Origin: Mesostigma viride
Taxonomy: Eukaryota; Streptophyta; Mesostigmatophyceae; Mesostigmatales; Mesostigmataceae
Direction: 5' to 3'
Assembly: GCA_009746045.1 (NCBI GenBank)
Contig: RPFO01001021.1
Coordinates: forward strand, 120,001 to 160,000
Length of the DNA: 40,000 nucleotides
The position numbers were made by a program, and so were the translations under genes. Below the pieces are notes generated by a model that did no database searches, was not told where the DNA came from, and worked only from the letters and a program-made list of their open reading frames with translations. Positions 19,634 to 27,504 of this stretch are shown in pieces. Each line of letters starts with the position of its first letter. Position 1 is the stretch's first letter.

Positions 19634-21332
19634 CCCCTAAATGGTCTGGCTGCCGATTTTCCGCCTAAAACTGAGTTACAGCCGACACGTCGGCCCCTTC
19701 TCGGGGGACCAAATGCCGCGAAAACTATTGAGAATTAGGAAAAGTTTAGCTGAGAAGATCGAAAGTTTATAATTTTCCTCACAGCATGGTACTAGGGTTT
19801 GCATACTTCTGACAAAGTTATAGAGGTGTTCTGGTCGGTCAAAGTACAAGGGGTCAGGGTACTTTTTCGCGTACAACGTGCATTCCGGAAAACGACGACC
19901 TGGCCATGGCGGCTTGCGCCCACGCATGGCATTTACGTTTTCGTTCGAATTTTCTGACCAAACTCAGGAAATTGATTTTATACGTGCTAAAGATCATACA
20001 GGCCAATTTCTGGTTCGCGGGAATGCCATTTGATAGGTGTCGGCAGCGTTCTTGCTGGAAAAAACTGCGATCAGGCCGGACGATAGAAACGTTGACAGCA
20101 ATACCTTTCCGGCGTATTTTAAAGGATATATTGGTTTCTTTGTACTTTTTATGATACATAGTAGTCGTAAACGTGCAAGGGTGGCCAGAAATCGCCGAAT
20201 CCAGCGACCATGCTGCACAACTTTGGTGTGCCGAAATGCGCCATTTTGCGGCCACCGCCTGGGCCAAGGTAACGCCATCCATGCCTGGTAAAGCTTAATC
20301 ATCGTTTTCCTATCGATGTTTGACGTTTATATATACGTTCTAGCTTGTGTAGCACATTCTTTTTGCATTATTCATGCTCTTTCTTGACCCTGGCCTGGCC
20401 CCTTTCTAAAACACCCTTCTTAGATGCTTCCATCAGTCAGTTGACCTGCCACAGGGTGATGGTGATAAGTTTTAGAGGCTGTATGGGTTTGAATACCTCC
20501 ATATATGTTTGTTATACATTTCCCACACACATATTGCATGAGTGTGAGGCAGTTGGCTGGTCTCTGTGGCATCATCAAGCATGTAACCGGTGAGTAGAAG
20601 CTTCCCATTCTCAGCATGTGCCACCAGGTGTGCTGGCCATCACCTGGCAAGCTATAGCAGCTTAGGCCTAGTTTATCCTTGCTAGGGCAAGCTGAAATAG
20701 GCTTAAAATCACTAGTTTGTTGGTGGCTGCCTCCTAGAATGCATGCCTTGCGTAGGGTATTCGTACCACGTTACCTACGTGCATGGACAAGGTGGCACCT
20801 GCACATAGGTGCCATGTAAGGGCAGTGTGATGATGCAGTTATGTTTCCCCATCATTGTGGAAGGGAAATGTATTGTGTGGCATGGTTGGGGGCCATATTA
20901 GTAGGTATTAGTAGGTAGTATGCCCACTCCTACCCCCTTGGTTGCTTTTTACCAACGGTACCCCTATGGGCTGTACTGGGTGTAACTGCTGGTATACCCA
21001 CCCAAATGATGACCCCAATGGCTCAAACTGTTCAGCAACTAATTTTTTATCATCCCTGAAGTGGTAGGTGCCTAGCTCTTACAACATAATTCAAAATGCA
21101 CATTCTACCAAAAATGAAAACGCTCGTCTTGACCCCCCTGACTTTGACGGCAGTTATACATGGCCTACCCTGCATATATGTAAGGTTGTGATATACCAAC
21201 CCGAAGGGCAACTCATGGACATGCTTGGCCCCCAAGGACAGCCATTGGATATGGGTGGGTTGGATGGCATCTGGTTTGCAAAATTGTGAAGTTACAGCCG
21301 ATGCATCGGCAGTATTTCTGCCCATTTAGGGG
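19634..21332. mobile_element. TTAA-flanked DNA transposon, piggyBac-like, non-autonomous
   Basis: A 1,699-bp insertion is flanked by TTAA (19630-19633 and 21333-21336), with terminal inverted repeats CCCCTAAATGG (19634-19644) and CCATTTAGGGG (21322-21332). TTAA duplication and ends starting with C-rich bases are the hallmark of piggyBac-type elements. Near each end there is a GTTACAGCCGA-4N-TCGGC motif (around 19675 and 21292), in the same orientation, containing a small palindrome. Excision with one TTAA joins LLASPL to RDKDDV in frame in the integrase gene. The longest internal ORFs (142 and 91 residues, minus strand) show no transposase signature that I recognise. Confidence 0.82.
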
Positions 21333-21336
21333 TTAA

Positions 21337-21967
21337 GGGACAAGGATGATGTGTCCCGGGATACCGTAGAAGGTGTGCAGGCGTTATTAGATAAGATGAA
21401 GAATGCACACGACAACGCTATTGCAGGGTACCATATAGGGCGCAGGCCAAGTACCTTGCTAGGTTGCGTGCCTCATTAGATAGAAGAGCACCTGAGATAG
21501 AAATAGGAGATTTAGTCCTAGTAGAAGGCCCCCGTGTTGGCCGATTCGCCCACAAGTTCGAAGCTGAACTTAAAGTGAAACTTAGGCCCGCCTTCTTAGG
21601 ACCCTTCCGTGTGCTGTCTAGAGTAGGTAATTTCTTGTATGAGATAGATATCCCTACCTCTTGGCAGACCCATTCGCGCACCTTTCATAGAAGCCAGCTG
21701 AAGCTTTATCATCAAAGCACGTTCGCTGGTAGTAGAGAATTAGCCCCTGCCCCTTTAGAGCATAATCCTGATACTGGCGAGGTAGAGGACGAGGTAGAGG
21801 GTATCGTGGCCCATAGAGATATCAAAAAGGGCCGCGGTACCCAGCGCCAGCATAAGGTGAAATGGATGTATGCTCGTAGTGAAGTAGATAAAGTCTGGTA
21901 TACGGAGAGTGAGCTAGATGGGTGTAGTCGCCTTTTGCAGGAGTATAAAACCCTGCATAAGCTCTAG
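21337..21967 (+). pseudogene. Gypsy B integrase C-terminus with chromodomain
   Basis: After the transposon the frame continues RDKDDVSRD and GVQALLDKMKNAHDNA. A one-base change near 21425 then moves to the frame with AQAKYLARLRASLDRR, EIGDLVLVEGPR, LGPFRVLSRVGNFLYEI and FHRSQLKLYH, a GPY/F-type C-terminal domain. The tail (EVEGIVAHRDIKKGRG, HKVKWMYARSEVDKVW) is a chromodomain-like fold, as in chromoviruses. TAG is at 21965-21967. ORF3 begins 77 nt later. Confidence 0.88.
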
Positions 21968-22026
21968 TTGCAGACCTTCCCCTCTCTTATGTTATGTCTG
22001 CTGTCGACGGGTGGTTGGTTGTCCCC

Positions 22027-22038
22027 TCCCCTCCGCAG
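22027..22038 (+). promoter_or_regulatory. Candidate 3' splice site before ORF3
   Basis: A pyrimidine tract (TCCCCTCCCCTCC) ends in GCAG at 22035-22038, six bases before the ORF3 ATG. Joining the leader donor at 5858 to 22039 keeps the RGG-rich frame in phase with ORF3. Confidence 0.45.
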
Positions 22039-22043
22039 CCGTC

Positions 22044-24115
22044 ATGTCAGAGCCTACCCCTCCGGCGGAGAGCCCGCTGCCGTCCCCGCCCCCACCGGAC
22101 CCTGAGCTGTACTTCGAGGCCCTTCCGGGCCGCTGGGTGTCACGGTCCAGTCATCCGGGCGGCATCGTGCAGCCGGCCCTCCAGGCCCAGCATGCGAGTT
22201 TAGTCAGGGCTGCTCTCTTCGGGGTCGCGTGGTACGGCCCATCCCCTGATGACCCGCACCAGCTAGTTTTGCACGGGTTCGACGATGCAGGACACTGTCT
22301 GTTAGGATGTGGCTCCCGCTGTCCAGCCTTGGGACAGATAGCCGCGGTCCTCCAGTGCTCCCGGGTGTTCTCCTACCTTTCTACCCCTGTGGGCCGCTCC
22401 TGCCTACGGGATGTGTTCCCCTGGCTTCCGGGCGAGGGTGAGGCAGAAGTAGATGAAAACCCCTGCGACCTCCTACGGGCCGTAGAGTTCATGGAAATCG
22501 CAGACCAGTCAGCGGGAGTAGCAGTTGGTTACCCTTCCCCTACGGACGCCCCAGTCGAGGCACAGTACACTCCAGAGTATTCAGCCTCCAGTGCAGCGTC
22601 CTCCTCCTCAGCGTCGGCTCCCTCCCCTGTCCCGTCGTCACCACGGTCGACCCGGCGTGCGTCAGTGGAGCCTACCCCTTTGGGTTTGGAGCGCGAGCCT
22701 GATCATCTCTCGGCGACTGTTTCGGCGATGCAAGCCCAGATTCAGTCCCTGACCACGGCGTTCGGGGCCTTCATGGCGGCCCAAGCGCAGGCCCCGGCCA
22801 CGCCAGGTGGGGTGTCTGTCGTGTCTGCGCCCCCTACCCCTTCGGTTGTTTCGGCACCTATGGTTTCGCCTGCTCCGCACGAGCCTTCGGTCGCTGCGGT
22901 TTCCTCGGTTGCTGCGGCTCCGACACCTCTGGTTGCCTCTGCGCCTGCGACCGACGTTTCTGCGCCGCGACGCGAGTCTTCCGCCCCAGCGGCTGTGCCC
23001 GCCGTCGCCGCCTCTGGGCCGCCCGCTGCGCCAGCGCAGCCAGTGCGGGGTTTCTTTAGTGACACGGGCGATCATCCCAGGCTTTGGGAGGGTGGTCCCC
23101 CGCAGAGGATTCCGGTGCCCGACTGGAGCTTGGATGGCAACCAGTCCTATGCCGGACTGCCTGTCCCTACGGGCCCTATTTTCAATATGTGGCCTGAGGG
23201 TGCGCCGGCAACGGAGACCGGCGCGCCAGTTGCGGTGGCGGGCCCGTCACGGCCCCCTTCGGCTTCGGGTCCGGCGCGACCTCCTGTTGTACCGGTGCCG
23301 CCTGCGTCGGTGTCGGTTCCTACCCCTGCTTCGGCCCCTGCCCCTTCGGCCTCGCGGTCTTTGGCTTCGGTTGTTCGGTCCACCGGTCAGGATCCTCGCG
23401 CCACCCGCGCTGCTGACTCCCTCCGGGAGTTGTCCCAGGGTGATCGGGACAGGGCCCCTTCTGTGGTGCACGCGACGCCGGAGACGCGCGACACGCCCGT
23501 TCCTGGGTATGGTATGTCCGCACTCGCCTGCCGACAGTGTGACCTGCCGCGCGCCTCCGCCGAGCTTGCCATTTCGTCCATGTCCTACGGGTTCTCCCAG
23601 GTGTGTCGGGCGCCGCGGGACCGTGGCCTACCCATTGAGACTGATCGGCCCCCTTTCGACATGGTTATTTTAGCTGATCCTGTGTTCCAGGGTGAGATCC
23701 TGGTTCGGCGCGTTCTGTATCGCTGGGCTAGGCGTCACAACGACTTGGACACCTACGGTGGGTTCCAGTGGGCTTACCCTCCGCCTCTGGGCATTATGGC
23801 TTCGGATGCCCTCACGGTAGAGTTTCCTTCGGTACCGGGTGCTACGTACAGCACGGTTCTCCAGCCCATCCTGGAGTGGGATGCCCGTCGTCCAGCGCCC
23901 ATCCCGGGCCAGGGTCTAGACTCCCGTGGCCACCCTCCTCCTCGGGCCAGCGACTACCTAGAGACATTCGGGTCGCGACAGTGTGCTCGTCGGTGGCGCT
24001 CCCGAGAGGTTCGGCACATCCGGATGTGGCCGTCTAACGTGGAGCCCCTGGTTGATCTGTTCTTCCCGACGGGCTTGCGCCCTCGGATCCGGTACAATCG
24101 CCTACTCCTGCGGGC
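22044..24115 (+). CDS. Gypsy B ORF3, large third protein (interrupted by a solo LTR)
   Basis: The frame runs from the ATG at 22044 to the solo LTR. Its sense continues at 24703-24955, for about 770 residues in total. The N-terminal 150 residues look globular (LYFEALPGRWVSRSS, LLGCGSRCPALGQ). A short coiled-coil-like helix follows (SATVSAMQAQIQSLTTAFGA). Next is a long Ala/Pro/Ser/Val low-complexity spacer, then a C-terminal globular part (CRQCDLPRASAEL, ADPVFQGEILVRRVLYRW). I see no signal peptide or membrane segment, so an envelope role is unlikely. The layout (coiled coil, low-complexity spacer, globular C-terminus) parallels the third ORF of Gypsy A. Codons are G/C-richer than in gag-pol, which could mean separate acquisition. 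I recognise no family. Confidence 0.75.
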
Positions 24116-24697
24116 TGTTACGTCCCAGCCCAGACTCACCTAGCCTGAGCTACGTAGCGAAAGACCCTTCTTGCCGGAATTAGGAATAATTCAGGATAGC
24201 CTAAAGTAGGTTGCGCTTCACGACGTGAGTCGTGAGATATCTGGCATCACGGCTTAATGCCAAGCTAATTAGTTCACACTTATAATGGCTAGCAACACCA
24301 ATTACAAATGGATAATGCCCCGGGCTCAATGTGTAGGCGTATTCGCACTTATCATTCATTAAACCAAGAGGACGAGACTATCGTCCTCGGACCAATTTAA
24401 CCTAGGTTGATTGCGGCGCAGATACATGCCAATTTCCCTGGACCAATCCGAGTCAAACATTCCACGTAGGATCCGGGCCGACATCGACCCTCAACTACAG
24501 GATCCACGCCCAGTACCACAAATGGACTCAGAACTGACGCGGCGCCACCGCACCGGTACCTAAAAGGGCAACCTAGGACCAAAATAGCTAGTCCAATTCA
24601 CGCAAGAGTCATTGTCCATAAAACTTAGTACAACGGCCACAAGGCCTTAGTAATTTATTCCATTGTTACGTCCGACCTAAAGGGCCGGGACGTAACA
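24116..24697. repeat. Solo LTR inserted in ORF3
   Basis: A 582-bp segment starts TGTTACGTCC and ends GGACGTAACA, with a 5-bp CGGGC duplication (24111-24115 and 24698-24702). Its ten-base ends are perfect inverted repeats and share TGTTACG...CGTAACA with the Gypsy B LTR, although the interiors differ. Deleting it restores the ORF3 codons RLLLRA-LCLIAVEPF. Because a lone LTR remains, a full element inserted and then lost its interior by LTR-LTR recombination. Confidence 0.88.
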
Positions 24698-24702
24698 CGG
24701 GC

Positions 24703-24955
24703 CCTCTGTTTGATCGCGGTAGAGCCTTTCCTTCGCCTCTTTGCCTGTGGTTTCCTGGACTGGGCCCGTGGTCAGGTCGTTCTTACGCAGCATAGGTACT
24801 ACTGGGCCTTTCTGGGCCTTTTTCCTGATGGCGTGTGGGCCGATGTTTTCCTCACTGTAGATAGGCATGACAATGCCGAGGATGTGGCCCACTACCAGGC
24901 ATACCTGGAGGTTCTGCTGGCCTCTCGTGGCACTTATCAGACGGATGGCAACTAG
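24703..24955 (+). CDS. Gypsy B ORF3, C-terminal end
   Basis: This continues ORF3 after the solo LTR: LCLIAVEPFLRLFACGFLDW, then QHRYYWAFLGLFPDGVWADVF, and a C-terminal helix (YQAYLEVLLASRG) ending TDGN with TAG. Hydrophobic and aromatic residues alternate as in a globular fold. The frame matches the upstream part exactly once the solo LTR and one CGGGC copy are removed. Confidence 0.75.
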
Positions 24956-25376
24956 ATAGAGGGCCTTAGGCCCGACCTGAGGGTGTTGTCCCTCCGGTAT
25001 ATAGAGTCGCCCTCATATTCTGGCCAGTTGATTGGCTGTTCTTGGTCCTTGGTACTGATGTGTTTACTCTGTGTGTCCTGCCCAGTGCCGTCCCCCCCGG
25101 CAAGGACTCCGTTCCAGGCAGTTAGGGGAACCTCCCACCAGGCTTGGTGCTGGCTAACCCTACACCACCCGGCGTGGTGGTGGATCCAACAATTGATAGA
25201 CCATCCCAGATACAAAGCACCAATAGTTCACACGGTCTCGAGACCGTGTGAACTATTGGTGCTTTGTATCTGGGATGGTCTATCAATTGTGTTGGTGCGT
25301 GCTGGGTGCATTAGGTTTTTCCTACCCCTTTGGTTTCCTCCCTGTGCGTAGGGAGAGGGCTCCCTACATACCTTTT
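24956..25376 (+). other. Gypsy B 3' untranslated region
   Basis: No convincing gene is present. The segment holds a perfect 100-bp palindrome (25190-25289) and leads into the polypurine tract. Confidence 0.6.
25190..25289. repeat. Perfect 100-bp palindrome without spacer
   Basis: The left arm (25190-25239) and right arm (25240-25289) are exact reverse complements. The arms start and end at CAATTG and meet at the CTCGAG centre. Weaker pairing (CCAA/TTGG) continues a few bases beyond. In RNA it would form a 50-bp hairpin just before the 3' PPT. A sequencing or assembly artefact is possible. Confidence 0.95.
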
Positions 25377-25389
25377 GTGGGGGGGGAGG
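25377..25389 (+). promoter_or_regulatory. Gypsy B polypurine tract
   Basis: GTGGGGGGGGAGG abuts the 3' LTR start at 25390. This is the expected position of the plus-strand primer for reverse transcription. Confidence 0.85.
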
Positions 25390-25961
25390 TGTTACGTCGC
25401 GTAACAATTCGTTGTAGTTACGGACGTAAATTAGGTCCTTGGCCTCGGTTGTTCCTAGGTTTACGTGTAGTTCTAGCTGGGACACGATTGTCCTCGTAAC
25501 AGTACCGTGGTACATTGGGTGCTTTTGGGCGCCGCGCCGCGTACTTTACTAGTGGTCCTTATCCTTTGGTAGAATGTAGTGGACCGGCGTGCATCTGTGC
25601 ACCTGCCTGTGTTTCTGTGTTTCTGAAGGCGAGGGCCAGGTCGGCCCGAGCCTGCTGGACCGTTGGTGACCATTTATGCACGTTCCACTCCTTGTGTGGT
25701 CACTCGGCGTGTGTTAAATGAATTAACACATATTAGCTTGGGTCATGGCAGTGTAGTTGTGTTTCCTTCCTCTATTCCTGGAGTAAACGGGTTTGTGTAA
25801 ATGGCTTATGGCGTATTACAGTAGCACATACGTAAATGCATTGAGATCTGGATCGTCTCGTTCGTCTTTCGCTAGGGGTTTAACTAGAGGCGGCCTTACT
25901 AGTCTAGGTAGCATTAGGCCAGGTAGAGGTAGAGGTGGCGGTAGAGGCTTGCGGCGTAACA
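25390..25961 (+). repeat. Gypsy B 3' LTR
   Basis: This is 572 bp, identical to 5176-5747 except A at 25717 (G at 5503). CAAAT follows at 25962-25966. Confidence 0.95.
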
Positions 25962-25966
25962 CAAAT

Positions 25967-26671
25967 GCAGGAAAAAGATGTGTTCCACTGGATAGGTGGC
26001 CAAATATAAGACAGAGTATCCTTGGCAGACCACACATGCTTCAGCAGGGCAGCCTGTTTCTCCTCCAAATAAATTATGTAGGCTCCTGGTCCACCCCCAT
26101 CGAACCTGTTTCCCCACCCTTGCCATCATTGACAGCTGCCTGTGTGGAACAGCACTCAGTGGCTGTTCGTCTCCCCCCCTGCAACACACAAGTGGCATCC
26201 CACACGGTCCCATCCCTGAACTGAACCACCCTGTCAGGCCAGGAAATAGCAGGATTGGTGTCAGCCAACCAGGGAATCCCCAAAATCACATCCGCTGCCG
26301 TGATCGAGGGGAATGACGTCTGCTGTCACTTCCAAAGTCTGGGATGAACAAACTTGGAAGACCAGCTGCACATAGCCAGGTGAACAGCTTCTCCTGCCAT
26401 CAGAATACTGCACCATGACAGGTGTGGGGTGTGAAAACACAGGCAACTTCAACTCCTGCACCAAGGAGGCAGCAATATAATTACTGCCAGCACCAGAATC
26501 AATCATAAACAAGCAAGCTGGCTGAGCCAAAGGAACTGGCACATTAAGGAGCCTAGCCTGAAACTTGAGTAGGAGGCCTAGTACAGGTGGGCCCATAGGG
26601 ACAGCAGGGTCAGAAGCACCCACAGTGTTTACTGGCCGAACGTCGACAGCAGGCAGGTCAGACCTTGTCAT
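25967..26671 (-). pseudogene. Gypsy A aspartic protease and PR-RT linker
   Basis: The minus-strand frame from 26671 contains CLFMIDSGAGSNYIAASLV (DSG at 26492-26500), VMVQYSDGRRSCSPG and LEVTADVIP. A one-base shift near 26295 then moves to the frame carrying VILGIPWLADTNPAISW and VVQFRDGTVWD, the conserved C-terminal part of Ty3/Gypsy protease. A further shifted frame (YIIYLEEKQAALLKHVW) connects to the pre-RT segment across the Gypsy B insertion. The domain is inactive because of the shift. Confidence 0.85.
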
Positions 26672-26697
26672 GACAGAAAAAGGACCTGGGGACCCAA

Positions 26698-26953
26698 CTA
26701 GTTTTTTGACTCAAGTGGGTCAGGGGTTGCTCCCCCGCCGGAGGGTTGCTGCTGCTCAGGTGGCTCTGGTGGCTCATCCTCGTCACCCCCTTCCTCCTCC
26801 TCTGCCAGCAGCTGCATGAGAGCATTCACCATCCTACGCTTATCCTGTCTGCTGAAGGACCGAGCACGGGACTGGAACCTCCCAGGGGGCTCGAAGTTGG
26901 GCTGGAATCCTGGTTGCATCCGGTGATCTCCAGCAGGGACGCCAGGGGGCAGG
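26698..26953 (-). pseudogene. Gypsy A gag C-terminal tail
   Basis: The frame continues the gag reading RPPNL from the far side of the 6.4-kb insertion: LPPGVPAGDHRMQPGFQP, then FSRQDKRRMVNALMQLLAEE, an acidic Glu/Asp stretch and a Gln/Pro-rich end with a stop at 26698. Its match in frame with 33379-33400 fixes the insertion point of the coding-free LTR element. Confidence 0.75.
26949..26953. repeat. Target-site duplication of the 26954-33373 element (GCAGG)
   Basis: GCAGG at 26949-26953 is repeated at 33374-33378. Confidence 0.93.
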
Positions 26954-27504
26954 TGTTGTCTTTTATGGCTCGCAGTCACATTGGTGGGTAACCTATAACA
27001 ACCTGTGTTGATTGGTGCATTAACCAACTGGTGGTAATTCATACAAGTTTGTGTTCACCCATCTTGTCTGTGTTGATTGGTGTTGGTATTTGATGAGCTG
27101 ATGTGGGCTATGTGTTGATATGGTATTGTGACTAATCGAGTGGGCGGAAGTCTGTCAGTGATCGGAAGTTGAGTACTTTCGGCTGTGGCCGATGTGTGTG
27201 GCGCCGCGCCGGTACTTGTGCAGTTTTACTACTTGCGGTGGTATCGCTCTATTTCTGGGTACTTTGTGGCGTCGCGTTGATAGCTTCAGTTCGCGGTATG
27301 TGTGTCTTGTGGTTGAGCTGATGCGTTGCGGTGATGATCCACAAAGGCAGCCGTCATTACATTTTGGGGCGCAATCACCATGTGAGCGCGCGCACCTACG
27401 GGCCTAAGGGCTGCGGGCTATGGATCTGAGCACAATACCCACTACCATCATCTTCGAGGATCTTCGCCAACTCCTTAAGCTTGTAATTGATGCTTTATTT
27501 AACA
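26954..27504. repeat. Left LTR of the coding-free element
   Basis: This is 551 bp. It differs from 32823-33373 at one base (G at 27415, A at 33284). It contains GGCGCCGCGCC (27200-27210) followed by GTACTT, as in the Gypsy B LTR. Confidence 0.93.

Larger units (their letters stand above)
5176..25961 (+). mobile_element. Gypsy B: plus-strand Ty3/Gypsy chromovirus with extra ORFs, 20.8 kb with nested insertions
   Basis: The element has 572-bp LTRs with TG...CA ends, a single mismatch between LTRs, a CAAAT duplication, a PBS and a PPT. The internal order is an RGG-rich frame, a viroplasmin-like ORF, gag, PR-RT-RNase H-IN-chromodomain and a long third ORF. Three elements interrupt it: Copia E at 7867-15504, a TTAA transposon at 19634-21332 and a solo LTR at 24116-24697. 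Removing them leaves about 10.9 kb. Frameshifts in gag and pol mean that this copy cannot make a full polyprotein alone. Confidence 0.95.

Noticed and set aside
22662-23671. Arg-rich ORFs overlapping ORF3 on both strands
   Set aside because: They arise from the codon bias of the Ala/Pro-rich spacer. No independent signal supports them.
24983-25351. 122-residue hydrophobic ORF in the Gypsy B 3' UTR
   Set aside because: It runs through the 100-bp palindrome, so half its length is a back-translation of the other arm. It is unlikely to be a gene.
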